From assembly GCA_934621295.1 (NCBI GenBank), contig CAKTVB010000002.1, forward strand, positions 186,001 to 250,000: a DNA stretch of 64,000 nucleotides. Direction: 5' to 3'. This DNA comes from an uncultured Collinsella sp. (GTDB lineage: Bacteria; Actinomycetota; Coriobacteriia; Coriobacteriales; Coriobacteriaceae). A program made the position numbers and the translations under genes. Below the pieces are notes generated by a model. The model was not told the DNA's origin, did no database searches, and was given only the letters and a program-made list of their open reading frames with translations. This document shows, piece after piece, positions 7,107-16,340 of the stretch (positions are counted from its first letter, which is position 1; every line of letters starts with the position of its first letter).

Positions 7107-8783
7107 ATGACGACAACAAAAAAGAACGCTGCTCCGCTCAAGATCATTCCCTTGGGCGGCCTTGACGGTATCGGCAAGAACATGACCGTTTTCGAGTGCG
7201 GTTCCGACATGGTTCTTGTTGACGCGGGTCTGATGTTCCCCGACGACTCCCAGCCTGGTATCGACCTCGTTCTTCCCGATTACACCTATGTCCTCGAAAA
7301 TGAGGATAAGCTTCGCGGCATCATCATCACCCATGGTCACGAGGACCACACCGGTTCTTTGCCGTATTTGCTGCAGGACCTTAACAACAAGGTGCCTATT
7401 TTCTCCAGCAAGCTTACCTTGGGCTTTGTAGAGGGTAAGCTCTCTGAGTTCCGCATTCGCGCTCCTAAGTTCCGCGAGGTGAATGATGGGTCCCATATCA
7501 CGCTGGGTTGCATGACAATCGATTTCTTCTCTATGACGCATTCGATTCCGGGTGCTCTCGGCGTTTTTATCAAGACTCCGCAAGGTACGGTGCTCCATAC
7601 GGGAGACTTTAAGCTCGATCAGACGCCTATCGATGGCGTGAGGCCCAATTACGGCGCTATTACCCGCTTTGCCAAAAGCGGTATCGACCTGCTTCTTTCG
7701 GACTCGACCAACGCTACGGTCCCCGGATTTACGAAGTCCGAGGCCGAAGTCGGACCTTCCCTCTACGAGGTCATTAAAAACGCTAAGGGCCGTGTGTTCG
7801 TGGCTTCCTTCTCCAGCCATATCCATCGTTTGCAGCAGATCTGCAACGCTGCTCGCGCCTGCCGCCGAAAGATCGTGGTGACTGGTCGCTCCATGCTTAC
7901 GAATACGCGCGTTGCTCGTGAGCTTGGCTATCTTGATATTGAGGAGAAAGACCTCATCGACGCCTATGAGCTTTCCGGCGTGCCCGATCGTCAGGTACTC
8001 GTTATGTGCACCGGTTCTCAGGGCGAGCCGCTCTCCGCTCTTTCCCGTATGGCAAACGGCGAGCATAAAACGCTCTCTATTCATGAGGGCGATACCGTTA
8101 TCATCTCGGCAACCCCTGTTCCCGGCAACGAGAAAGCCGTTCAGCAGGTCGTCAACAGCCTCGCCAAGCTTGGCTGTGATGTTTATGACAAGTCTCGCCG
8201 TCTGGTCCATGTTTCCGGTCATGGTAGCCAAGAAGAGCTCAAGCTCATGCTTGCCATGACTCATCCCAGCTATTTTATGCCTGTCCACGGCGAGGCAGTT
8301 CACCTGCGTGCGCACGCGGGTATCGCTAGGAAAATGGGCATTCCCGAGGAACGCATTTTCATTATGGATAATGGCGATACGCTCGAGATGCGTGACGGCA
8401 AGGTCAAGCGCGGCCGTTCTGTCGAGTCCGGCGTTGTGTACGTCGACGGTCTCCGCATTGGCGATACCGACCCGATCGTTCTTCGTGACCGCCAGAAGCT
8501 TGCTAACGACGGTATGGTCACCATCGTCGCTACTATGTCGCAAAAGCATAAGAGGATCGAGGGTGTCGAGCTTTCCGCTCGAGGCGTTTCGTTCACGATT
8601 GACGACGAATTTACCGCCGATGCCACCGACGCCATTCTGAAGATGGTCGAGAAGGGTTCGTTTAACTTTACGAGCAGCGGTACCGACGCGCTCCGTAAGG
8701 CTGTCCGAGACTCCATCTCCAACTTTATCTGGAACCGCACCAAGACCCGTCCGATGATCATCCCGGTTGTCATGGAGGTCTAG
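7107..8783 (+). CDS. rnj: Ribonuclease J
   Basis: 558-residue RNase J, a metallo-beta-lactamase/beta-CASP nuclease with endonuclease and 5'-3' exonuclease activity on RNA. The metal motif HGHEDHTG is near residue 75, the beta-CASP segment contains CTGSQGEPLSALSRM, and the C-terminal motif PVHGEAVHLRAHAGIA is present; length matches the family. I choose the ATG at 7107, preceded by GAAAGGA; the open frame upstream to 7029 reads as non-conserved. It has its own promoter-like site and leads directly into ftsK, whose start lies two bases after its stop. Confidence 0.95.
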   Translation: MTTTKKNAAPLKIIPLGGLDGIGKNMTVFECGSDMVLVDAGLMFPDDSQPGIDLVLPDYTYVLENEDKLRGIIITHGHEDHTGSLPYLLQDLNNKVPIFSSKLTLGFVEGKLSEFRIRAPKFREVNDGSHITLGCMTIDFFSMTHSIPGALGVFIKTPQGTVLHTGDFKLDQTPIDGVRPNYGAITRFAKSGIDLLLSDSTNATVPGFTKSEAEVGPSLYEVIKNAKGRVFVASFSSHIHRLQQICNAARACRRKIVVTGRSMLTNTRVARELGYLDIEEKDLIDAYELSGVPDRQVLVMCTGSQGEPLSALSRMANGEHKTLSIHEGDTVIISATPVPGNEKAVQQVVNSLAKLGCDVYDKSRRLVHVSGHGSQEELKLMLAMTHPSYFMPVHGEAVHLRAHAGIARKMGIPEERIFIMDNGDTLEMRDGKVKRGRSVESGVVYVDGLRIGDTDPIVLRDRQKLANDGMVTIVATMSQKHKRIEGVELSARGVSFTIDDEFTADATDAILKMVEKGSFNFTSSGTDALRKAVRDSISNFIWNRTKTRPMIIPVVMEV

Positions 8784-8784
8784 G

Positions 8785-11571
8785 TTGGCTCGTTCCGGCA
8801 GCAAGACAAATACAGCGAAGGGCAACGCATCGAAGAAGGCTTCGCTTCGCGCAAATGAGCAGCGCGAAGAGGTCTATGTCGAGGCCGAGCCCCTTGCGGG
8901 CGATGGCGCGAACCGTGATATCGCGGGCGTTATCTTGGCTATTGTCGCCATTGCTTCGTTTATCGCCGTAGTGACTCCCGCGACAGCTCCTGTTACGCAG
9001 GCTGTTGCGGCCTTCTACCATCTGGGTTTCGGCCTGGGTGCATATGTGCTGCCGCTTGCTCTTTTGGCTGCATCGGCCCTCGTCTTCCTGCGCGATCGCG
9101 CGGTTGTTCCTGCAAGGACGTGTGTCGGTCTCGTCTTGATCTTTGTCTCGATTATCTCAATGCTTTCCCTTGCTGCGCCGCATACCTCGCTTTCTACGGT
9201 GGGGATGTTCGAGCCGGACGTCCTTGCGTCGTCGGGTGGCTATGTCGGTGCGCTTGTGGCAAGCGCGCTGCAGATGTCGGTGGGAAAGACCATTGGCTAT
9301 GTTGTGCTTGTCGGTCTTTTGATCTTGGGCTTTGTGATCTTGGGCTTCTCGATCAGCTCGTTTGTGCGTGGCGCATCTGAGCGTGCACAGGAGTTTGTTC
9401 AGCGCAAGCATGTCGATGCTAACGAGACACCCTGGGGTGACGCCGATGCGGCGCAGCATGCTTCCGTGGTCGCTGCTGGCCGCGGGAACCCTGTCGCTGC
9501 GCGCGAGTCCGGTTCCGCATCGAAGCTCTTTGACGCAGCCGGTACTGCCGAGACAACGTTTTTGGGCGATCGCGCTAAGACGACCCTGATTTCAGACGAG
9601 CCCGACGATGTCGATGAGGATCCCTTCGTTGACCTTTCTGAACAGCTTGCTGCGGAGCAGGCTCAAACGACGCTCATTCCTGTGAAGGAGCGTTTTGTCG
9701 AAGTCGCCAATGAGGTAGAGGCCATGCCTCCTGCACCTGCATCGCCGATTGCTCCCATGACGGCCCTCGATGTAATTTCCGGCGCCGCCGTGGAGCTCGA
9801 GGGCGCCTCCAAGTCTGACGAATTCGGCGAACAGAGCGTCGAGGACGCTTCGACTCCCGCCGATGTCGCCGCGCCCTCCGTTGCCACTGTTGTGACCTCT
9901 GAAGGTAACAGGCCCATTCCCGACTTTTTGATGGCTTCAGGTGCTTCTACACCTCAGAGCTCTTCGTCGCCTTCTTCTTCCGAGAAGGAGGTTTCCGCAG
10001 CTCAGCCAGTCAAGAAGGCTGCAACAAAATCGTCGATTTCTGCTCCGGCAAGCCAGGAGACCGCCATGTCCTCCGATAGCGATGGTGAGCGTCAGCTCCC
10101 CTCGGTATCCATTCTTAGGCATAACCCTGCATCCGCGACTTCCGCTTCATCGGCGAAGGAACTTGAGCAGACTGCGGCGGCGCTTCAGTCTACCCTTAAC
10201 GAGTTTGGTCTTCATTCTCGTGTTGTCGGTTGGATTTCCGGCCCCACGGTCACAACTTTTAAGGTTCAGCCTGGTGAGGGCGAGCGCGTGAGCCGTATCT
10301 CGAATCTGGAAGACGACATCGCTCTCTCGCTTGCGTCCACCGCAGTTCGTATTTTCGCCCCCATCCCGGGGACGTCGCTGGTGGGTATCGAGATTCCCAA
10401 CCGAACACGCCAAAACGTTAACCTGGGCGATGTTTTGCCCTATGTTACCGGTGGCCCGCTTGAGCTTGCCATCGGGCGCGATGCTGAGGGCGCTCCTATT
10501 GTGGCCGACCTCGCCAAGATGCCGCACCTGCTCATCGCAGGTACAACCGGCTCTGGTAAGTCCGTCATGGTCAACTCCATTGTCATGAGTCTGCTCATGC
10601 GAACGTTCCCTGAGGATGTTCGCTTGATCATGGTCGACCCTAAGCGTGTCGAGCTTGCGGGCTATAACGGGCTGCCGCATCTGTATGTCCCTGTTGTGAC
10701 CGAGCCTAAGCAGGCTGCGAGTGCGCTTCAGTGGGCGGTTTCGGAGATGGAGCGTCGCCTTAAGGTCTTCGAGCGTATCGGGGTCCGTAAGATCTCGACG
10801 TTTAATGAGAAGCAGGCCGCGGGCGAGTTCGAACACTACGACAATCCGCCTGCCAAGATGCCGTATCTCGTCATTATCATCGATGAGCTTTCCGACCTCA
10901 TGATGGTTGCCGGAAAAGATGTCGAGGCATCTATCGTCCGCATCGCCCAGCTTGGCCGTGCTGCCGGTATCCACCTCATCGTGGCTACCCAGCGCCCCTC
11001 GTCAAATGTCGTTACGGGTCTTATCAAGGCTAATATCACGAATCGAATCGCCTTTAACGTGGCGACTGGTATTGATTCGCGTGTCATCATCGACCAAACG
11101 GGTGCCGAGAAGCTCACAGGCTATGGTGACATGCTTTTCTCTAAGGTCGACTGGGGTAAGCCCAAGCGTATCCAGGGATGCTTTGTGTCCGATGACGAGA
11201 TCAATCAGGTCGTTGAATTCGTTAAAAGCCAGGGCGAGGCCGACTATCACGAGGAGATTCTCTCTGCTGTAACGCCTGCGGCTGTGGTGGGCGGAACTTC
11301 TCACGAGCCTTCTGATGACGATCCGCTTATTTGGGAGGCGGCACATATTGTCGTCGAATCGCAGCTGGGTTCTACCTCGGGACTCCAGCGCAGACTTAAG
11401 GTCGGTTATGCGCGCGCGGGTCGTATCATGGATATGCTTGAAGAAAAAGGCGTTGTCGGTCCCCCCGATGGGTCTAAACCGCGCGAAGTCCTTCTTGATG
11501 AGGAGGGGCTTGCCGAACTTGAATCGGTCGAAGCTCGCATGAGCATGGACACTGATTTGGAGGGCTTCTAA
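8785..11571 (+). CDS. ftsK: DNA translocase FtsK/SpoIIIE
   Basis: 928-residue septal DNA pump. Four hydrophobic segments lie in about residues 45-200, then a long Ala/Ser/Glu-rich linker to about residue 450, then the motor: FtsK alpha/beta domains with Walker A GTTGSGKS (about 585) and Walker B IIIDELSDLMMV, and the winged-helix gamma domain at the end (GYARAGRIMDMLEEKG) that reads oriented DNA motifs. It moves chromosome ends through the closing division septum. The TTG at 8785 has GGAGGT five bases upstream, which decides the start. Its stop overlaps the ATG of the next gene by one base. Confidence 0.95.
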   Translation: MARSGSKTNTAKGNASKKASLRANEQREEVYVEAEPLAGDGANRDIAGVILAIVAIASFIAVVTPATAPVTQAVAAFYHLGFGLGAYVLPLALLAASALVFLRDRAVVPARTCVGLVLIFVSIISMLSLAAPHTSLSTVGMFEPDVLASSGGYVGALVASALQMSVGKTIGYVVLVGLLILGFVILGFSISSFVRGASERAQEFVQRKHVDANETPWGDADAAQHASVVAAGRGNPVAARESGSASKLFDAAGTAETTFLGDRAKTTLISDEPDDVDEDPFVDLSEQLAAEQAQTTLIPVKERFVEVANEVEAMPPAPASPIAPMTALDVISGAAVELEGASKSDEFGEQSVEDASTPADVAAPSVATVVTSEGNRPIPDFLMASGASTPQSSSSPSSSEKEVSAAQPVKKAATKSSISAPASQETAMSSDSDGERQLPSVSILRHNPASATSASSAKELEQTAAALQSTLNEFGLHSRVVGWISGPTVTTFKVQPGEGERVSRISNLEDDIALSLASTAVRIFAPIPGTSLVGIEIPNRTRQNVNLGDVLPYVTGGPLELAIGRDAEGAPIVADLAKMPHLLIAGTTGSGKSVMVNSIVMSLLMRTFPEDVRLIMVDPKRVELAGYNGLPHLYVPVVTEPKQAASALQWAVSEMERRLKVFERIGVRKISTFNEKQAAGEFEHYDNPPAKMPYLVIIIDELSDLMMVAGKDVEASIVRIAQLGRAAGIHLIVATQRPSSNVVTGLIKANITNRIAFNVATGIDSRVIIDQTGAEKLTGYGDMLFSKVDWGKPKRIQGCFVSDDEINQVVEFVKSQGEADYHEEILSAVTPAAVVGGTSHEPSDDDPLIWEAAHIVVESQLGSTSGLQRRLKVGYARAGRIMDMLEEKGVVGPPDGSKPREVLLDEEGLAELESVEARMSMDTDLEGF

Positions 11572-12989
11572 TGTCGAGTCGATTTGGAGGGATGCTTCGC
11601 GAACGTCGCCGTTCGTTGGGTCTCTCCATTCAACAGGTTGCCAATACGATTAAGATCCGTCCTCAAATCATCGAGTTTTTTGAGAACGGCGATTTTACCT
11701 CTATGCCGCCACGCGGATATGCCCAGGGCATGATTTCGAGTTATGCACGATTTCTGGGCCTCAATCCGCGTGACGTTGTAAACGCATATTTCGATGAGCT
11801 CTATATTTTTGAGAACTCTGATGAGGGTCGTGCGGGCTCCTATCATGAGCCCCCTGCGCTTGTCTCCACAAGGAGCAATCCCGCATCTACGCGTTTCATG
11901 GTGGTCGACGGTTCTCCCGCGCCTTCCTCTTCGCGTTTTGGACAGCGTCCGCCGCAGGCTGGGTATGTTTCTGATACGACGACGGGACATCAGTCTCTTC
12001 GCGTGGGCGGTAACAGTCGGCGCAGGCGCGCCCTGCCGCCTTCGGGCGCATCTGCTTACGGTGAGCGCGACGGCTATTCATCAGACCCTTCGGTAACGGC
12101 CCGTATACCCATTGACTCCCGTTCTGGGCGTCGCCCCTCCAATTCTTCTCGCTCTCGTGGGCAGCGTTCAGGCTCGCAGCGCTCGACGGCACGCGATCGC
12201 GAATCTCGCTCGCTTAACCAGCGGGGCCAGGGGAGGGGAATGGCATCAAACGGTCGTCGCGGCTATACCTCTAACACGTCTTCTTCGCGTTCCGGTTATG
12301 GACGCGGACAGCGTCGCGGCTACGAGAGGCGTCCGGCATCTCCGCTTGAGGCTCTGATGGCCAATCCCCGTATGTTGATGGCTGCGTTTGGCGTTGCGGC
12401 TCTGCTTATCATCGTGCTATTGATCTCGTTGATTCGTGGATGTACGTCGCGATCGGATCAACCTGTATCTTCGCTCCCGGCGGCGACTGCCGATACCGGC
12501 TCGGCATCTTCCTCCGCTTCTTCTGATAAGAAGAAAGTCGATACCGCTGATTCCGATTCGAAGGACGATGGCACCGATTCTTCCGACGACGATGCTTCCG
12601 CTGACGCATCTTCCGATTCGACTGACGAGGATAAGACTGCTGGCACGACAAGTGTTGTCGAGCAGAAAGTCGTCAAGATCTCTCTTGCAAAAGGGAAAAC
12701 CTCTTGGATCGAGGTTAAGGTCGATGGCGTTTCTCGGTATGCCGATACTCCGGTTGGTCCCTATGAAGCGGAATATACTCCTACCAAGTCGATTGAAATT
12801 ACAGTCGATAACCCAAGCGATGTTCAGGTCACCGAAAATGGCGATAAGGTCCGTTGGGACAGCAAGACTTCTGGTGTTGGCCGAGTGACCATTACGGTTC
12901 CTCAAGCCTCTACTACCTCCGCTGCAACCGATGAGAGCACCTCGTCCGATTCCGAAGATTCCTCCTCCGATTCAGATGCTTCAAACTAG
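11571..12989 (+). CDS. RodZ-like membrane HTH protein with Arg/Ser-rich linker
   Basis: 472 residues. An N-terminal helix-turn-helix of the RodZ/HTH_25 type (about 1-70: MLRERRRSLGLSIQQVANTI then GYAQGMISSYARFLGL) is followed by ~150 residues of basic low-complexity sequence rich in Ser, Arg and Gly. One membrane helix (about 268-290) and a strongly acidic Ser/Asp/Thr-rich outer stretch follow, then a C-terminal DUF4115-like beta domain (about 365-450). RodZ links the MreB/cell-elongation machinery to the membrane; I saw no mreB here, so that role is inference. ATG overlaps the ftsK stop by one base, so the two are probably translated together. Confidence 0.75.
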   Translation: MSSRFGGMLRERRRSLGLSIQQVANTIKIRPQIIEFFENGDFTSMPPRGYAQGMISSYARFLGLNPRDVVNAYFDELYIFENSDEGRAGSYHEPPALVSTRSNPASTRFMVVDGSPAPSSSRFGQRPPQAGYVSDTTTGHQSLRVGGNSRRRRALPPSGASAYGERDGYSSDPSVTARIPIDSRSGRRPSNSSRSRGQRSGSQRSTARDRESRSLNQRGQGRGMASNGRRGYTSNTSSSRSGYGRGQRRGYERRPASPLEALMANPRMLMAAFGVAALLIIVLLISLIRGCTSRSDQPVSSLPAATADTGSASSSASSDKKKVDTADSDSKDDGTDSSDDDASADASSDSTDEDKTAGTTSVVEQKVVKISLAKGKTSWIEVKVDGVSRYADTPVGPYEAEYTPTKSIEITVDNPSDVQVTENGDKVRWDSKTSGVGRVTITVPQASTTSAATDESTSSDSEDSSSDSDASN

Positions 12990-13013
12990 CTTTTTTGATT
13001 GAAAGGTTGAACA

Positions 13014-13511
13014 ATGGCTAAAGATTCGAGCTTCGATGTTGTTTCCGAAGTAAATATGCAAGAAGTCGATAACGCATATCAACAATGTGCGCGTGAGATT
13101 ACGCAGCGCTATGACCTTAAAGATTCTGGCGCTACTATCGATTTGTCGAAGGGCGATAAGCTCTTCACGATCGTTGCCCCCGCCGATTTTGTTGCGCGTC
13201 AGATCACTGACGTACTCAACTCGAAGCTCATCAAGCGCGGCATCGACTTGAAGAGCATCTCTTGGGATGCTCCGCAGGCCGCTTCGGGCGGGTCGGTGCG
13301 TGTACTCGGCCATATTGTCGAGGGTATTGACCAGCCTACGGCTAAGAAGATCAACAAGGATATCAAAGATCGCAAGCTTAAGGTCAAGGTCGCTGTCGAT
13401 GCCGATAAGTTGCGCGTGACCTCTGCCTCGAAAGATGCTCTGCAAGAAGTCATTGCGTTCCTTCGTGATCAGGACTATGGTCAGCCTTTGCAGTTCACCA
13501 ACTACCGCTAA
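13014..13511 (+). CDS. yajQ: YajQ family nucleotide/RNA-binding protein (DUF520)
   Basis: 165 residues matching the YajQ family throughout: N-terminal MAKDSSFDVVSEVNMQEVDNA, the QRYDLKDSGATI block, and the C-terminal FLRDQDYGQPLQFTNYR. The fold is two ferredoxin-like RNP domains; members bind nucleotides or RNA, and some Xanthomonas members bind c-di-GMP, but the role here is unknown. A GAAAGG site precedes the ATG at 13014. It is 24 bases after the RodZ-like gene and 21 bases before rimO. Confidence 0.92.
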   Translation: MAKDSSFDVVSEVNMQEVDNAYQQCAREITQRYDLKDSGATIDLSKGDKLFTIVAPADFVARQITDVLNSKLIKRGIDLKSISWDAPQAASGGSVRVLGHIVEGIDQPTAKKINKDIKDRKLKVKVAVDADKLRVTSASKDALQEVIAFLRDQDYGQPLQFTNYR

Positions 13512-13532
13512 TAGCCGCTAAGAGGGGTTTTC

Positions 13533-14879
13533 TTGTCTACTGAGTCTTTTGATACGTCCATTCTTTACGTGACGTTGGGCTGCGCCAAAAATGAAGTCGA
13601 TACCGACCGTATGCGTTCGCTGTTAAGCGCCGCCGGATACGGCGAGGTCACGGACGCGCAGTTTGCCGACGTTGTCATCATCAATACCTGCTCGTTCCTC
13701 GCTTCTGCGACCTCCGAGAGCATTGAGACGACTCTGCAGCTAGCAGAGGAAGTGTCCGATGGCATCCGTGATGTGCCAATCGTTATGTGCGGCTGCGTTC
13801 CGTCGCGTTACGGAAGTGATCTTCCTGATGAGCTTCCCGAGGTTGCCGCGTTTGTGCGTGCTGATGAGGAGGATGGCATCGTTGCGGTTATCGATGAGGT
13901 GACTGGCACGGTTCGCTCCGGTACGGCGATGCTTCCGTCCATTAAGCGCACGGTTGAGGGAACCGTCGCCTATCTGAAGATTTCCGATGGCTGTGATCGC
14001 TTCTGCAGCTTCTGCGCCATTCCTTATATCCGTGGACGTTACCATTCGCGCTCGGCGGCTTCTATTGTCGAGGAGGCAAAGTCGCTTGTTGCCGGCGGCG
14101 TTCGCGAGCTTGTTCTTATCGGTCAGGATACGGGCATTTGGGGCGAGGATTTCGATCAGGCGGTCGAGGGGCCCCATACTCTTGCGGAGCTTTTGATTGA
14201 GCTTGCGGAGGCGGTCCGCCCGGAGTCCGTTTGGATTCGCGTTCTTTATCTTCAGCCCGAGGGAATGACCGATGAGCTAATCGCCGCAATTCGCGATACT
14301 CCCGAGGTCCTGCCCTATATCGATATTCCTGTTCAGCACTGCTGTGAGCGCGTTCTTTCCGCCATGAATCGTTCTGGTTCTGAGGAGGAGCTCGAGGCCC
14401 TTTTTGCGCGTCTGCGCCGAGAGATTCCCGATATGGTCATTAGGACCACGTATCTCACAGCATTTCCCGGTGAGACCGAAGACGAGGCCGATGCGATGCT
14501 TGATTTTATGGATCGCGTTGGTTTTGATTACACGAGTGTTTTCCCATATTCTCCGGAGGAGGGGACGCGCGCGTGCGAGATGCCCGGTCAAATCGATGAG
14601 GTCACGAAGGTGGAGCGTACCCAGCGGGCAATCGATCTTGCTGAATCGCTTGGATTTGCCGCTACGGCTTCGCATGTGGGCGAGACTTCGTTGGTTATCG
14701 TCGACGGTGTCGAGGAGGGGGAGGATGGCCCCGAGCTCATTGGACACGCATGGTTCCAGGCTCCCGACTGCGACGGTGCCGTCCACCTGGATATCACCGA
14801 TGCCACCGTTGGCGATGTTTTGAACGTTCGTTTTGTCGATAGCTTCTGTTATGAGCTCGTTGGAGAGGTAGTTGAGTAG
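13533..14879 (+). CDS. rimO: Ribosomal protein S12 methylthiotransferase RimO
   Basis: 448-residue radical-SAM methylthiotransferase. The N-terminal UPF0004 domain opens with TLGCAKNEVDTDRM, the wording typical of RimO; the radical-SAM cluster motif is CDRFCSFC at about residue 152; a TRAM domain closes the protein. RimO adds a methylthio group to an Asp of ribosomal protein S12. TTG start at 13533 with AGAGGGG upstream. It is one of three related enzymes in this window (MtaB, RimO, MiaB). Its end overlaps the next gene, pgsA, by eight bases. Confidence 0.95.
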   Translation: MSTESFDTSILYVTLGCAKNEVDTDRMRSLLSAAGYGEVTDAQFADVVIINTCSFLASATSESIETTLQLAEEVSDGIRDVPIVMCGCVPSRYGSDLPDELPEVAAFVRADEEDGIVAVIDEVTGTVRSGTAMLPSIKRTVEGTVAYLKISDGCDRFCSFCAIPYIRGRYHSRSAASIVEEAKSLVAGGVRELVLIGQDTGIWGEDFDQAVEGPHTLAELLIELAEAVRPESVWIRVLYLQPEGMTDELIAAIRDTPEVLPYIDIPVQHCCERVLSAMNRSGSEEELEALFARLRREIPDMVIRTTYLTAFPGETEDEADAMLDFMDRVGFDYTSVFPYSPEEGTRACEMPGQIDEVTKVERTQRAIDLAESLGFAATASHVGETSLVIVDGVEEGEDGPELIGHAWFQAPDCDGAVHLDITDATVGDVLNVRFVDSFCYELVGEVVE

Positions 14880-15501
14880 AAATATCATGGCCGATGCATC
14901 TAACAAGCAACTGAACAGTATCTGGACGCCGGCAAATGTCATCACGTGCGTTCGTATTCTCTTCATTCCGCTTTTTATGGTTCTCGCACTGCTTTCGCAT
15001 CGTGGGGCCCTGGACTTCGATCCGACTCTATCCCTTGCTGCGTTTGTGCTCTACATGCTTTTGAGTCTCACCGACAAGGTGGATGGCTATCTCGCCCGCT
15101 CCCGCAACGAGATCACCGATTTTGGTAAGTTTCTCGATCCTATTGCAGATAAGCTGCTGGTTTTCTCGGCATTGCTCATTTTGCTGCAGCAAAACACGGT
15201 GAATATCTGGTTCGTCTTTATTATTCTGCTGCGCGAGTTTCTTGTGAGTGCGCTTCGAATGGTCGCCAGCGCCAACGGGGTGGTCGTCGCCGCAGATAAG
15301 CTTGGCAAGTGGAAGACCGCCACTACTATGGTATCGCTGTGCGGATACCTTCTTTCCTTCGTATTGTTTGCTAATGGCGTCTCCTTTGCATCTGTGCTTC
15401 TGATCTTTTCTCAAGCGCTCATGGTTATCGCTGTCTTTTTGACCGTTGTTTCCGGTCTGCAGTATTTTTGGAACTGTCGTAAGGTTGTTTTTCGCGTTTA
15501 G
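14872..15501 (+). CDS. pgsA: CDP-diacylglycerol-glycerol-3-phosphate 3-phosphatidyltransferase
   Basis: 209-residue membrane enzyme of the CDP-alcohol phosphatidyltransferase family. The full catalytic pattern is present: DKVDGYLAR, eight residues, then GKFLDPIAD. It makes phosphatidylglycerol-phosphate from CDP-DAG and glycerol-3-phosphate. Five to six membrane segments. I take the TTG at 14872, which has GGAGAGG at proper distance and overlaps rimO; an ATG at 14887 would sit too far from that site. rimO-pgsA-cinA-recA is a common Gram-positive order, which favours PgsA over the second CDP-alcohol enzyme at 34 kb. Confidence 0.9.
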   Translation: MSRNIMADASNKQLNSIWTPANVITCVRILFIPLFMVLALLSHRGALDFDPTLSLAAFVLYMLLSLTDKVDGYLARSRNEITDFGKFLDPIADKLLVFSALLILLQQNTVNIWFVFIILLREFLVSALRMVASANGVVVAADKLGKWKTATTMVSLCGYLLSFVLFANGVSFASVLLIFSQALMVIAVFLTVVSGLQYFWNCRKVVFRV

Positions 15502-15518
15502 AGGGGACCTGATGCGCC

Positions 15519-16031
15519 GTGTGCGCCGCAATTACTCCGGAACAACTTCAGCTTGATATTGATGATGCTGCGCTTCGTCTTGTTCGTTTGGCTAAGGAAC
15601 GTGGCGTTACGCTCAGCTGTGCCGAGTCGCTGACGGCAGGTATGGTTTCATCGAGCATCGCCGCTGTTCCCGGTGCTTCCTCCGTGCTTCTGGGCGGTGC
15701 CGTGACCTATACCAATCAGGTCAAGGAGCGTCTGCTTTCGGTTTCCGAGAAGACTATTCAAGAGGTTACTGAAGTTTCCTATGAGGTTGCTCAGCAGATG
15801 GCTTCGGGGGCCTGTTCGCTTTTTGGCTCCGATTATGCTGTGAGCCTCACCGGGTATGCCGGTCCGGGCGGTGGCACGGATTCAAATCCGGTGGGTACCG
15901 TTTACATCGGTCTCTGTTCTCCTCAAGCCGTCTTTTCAAAGCGTTTCGTCTTCGCCGGCGATCGTCAGGAAGTTCGTTTTCAGGCATGTTTGGAAGCACT
16001 GCGCATGTTGTTCGATGCGCTTGGAAGATAG
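15519..16031 (+). CDS. CinA C-terminal domain protein (NMN amidohydrolase, PncC type)
   Basis: 170 residues, corresponding only to the C-terminal half of classic CinA. Recognisable blocks are CAESLTAGMVSSSIAAVPG (about 29-47), AVTYTNQVKERLL and SLTGYAGPGGG. Stand-alone proteins of this type hydrolyse nicotinamide mononucleotide to NaMN. GTG start at 15519 is inferred, because the ATG at 15512 is out of frame and soon stops; GAGGGGA precedes it by about 12 bases. It stands between pgsA and recA, the usual position of cinA, and is followed by a terminator. Confidence 0.88.
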   Translation: MCAAITPEQLQLDIDDAALRLVRLAKERGVTLSCAESLTAGMVSSSIAAVPGASSVLLGGAVTYTNQVKERLLSVSEKTIQEVTEVSYEVAQQMASGACSLFGSDYAVSLTGYAGPGGGTDSNPVGTVYIGLCSPQAVFSKRFVFAGDRQEVRFQACLEALRMLFDALGR

Positions 16032-16067
16032 CTTTTGTTTCTTCTGTCAGTTTTTGCAATTGTTCTG

Positions 16068-16116
16068 AGGGAAAAGCGACGGCATGAATGCGTCCTTGCT
16101 TTTCCCTTTTCTTTTA
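16068..16116 (+). terminator. Terminator after the cinA-type gene
   Basis: AGGGAAAAGC (16068-16077) pairs with GCTTTTCCCT (16098-16107); an inner GACG/CGTC stem extends it. It is followed by a T-rich run and ends the rimO-pgsA-cinA transcript before recA. Confidence 0.8.
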
Positions 16117-16278
16117 TAGCTTTAAATTGCGCAATCTAGCTGGTCATTTAGTTTTAATCGGGAGGTTTGGACACTCTGTTTGATTCTTGTCAGAAGTTGA
16201 GGAATTTTCACAGCTCATTTGTTAGAGATTGCGGAAAGAATGGGAAATACGTGCTCGTAGCATGGCCTCTAGAACGGC
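16117..16278 (+). other. Non-coding stretch before the recA promoter
   Basis: Together with the terminator and the promoter this forms the only gap over 300 bases (16032-16340). It is AT-richer than the genes. I see no RNA gene or repeat; a 48-codon frame starting at TTG 16167 runs through the recA promoter and is probably chance. Confidence 0.5.
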
Positions 16279-16307
16279 TTGACCACGAACAGCTGTTCGG
16301 GTATAGT
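16279..16307 (+). promoter_or_regulatory. recA promoter with LexA (SOS) box
   Basis: TTGACC (16279-16284), a 17-base spacer and TATAGT (16302-16307) form a near-consensus promoter. The spacer contains CGAACAGCTGTTCG (16286-16299), a perfect palindromic match to the Bacillus/actinobacterial LexA box (CGAAC-N4-GTTCG). LexA bound there would block RNA polymerase directly. lexA itself is at 25.8-26.4 kb. Confidence 0.93.
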
Positions 16308-16340
16308 CATTAACGGCAAAAACTGCAGTGAGGAGTTCCC

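Noticed and set aside
7071..8825. 584-residue open frame opposite the RNase J gene
   Set aside because: Shadow of a well-conserved gene; low-complexity sequence without family features or ribosome site.
16167..16313. 48-codon frame with GGGAGG and TTG before recA
   Set aside because: It would run through the recA promoter and LexA box, has no similarity I recognise, and lies in a region with otherwise non-coding composition. Probably chance.
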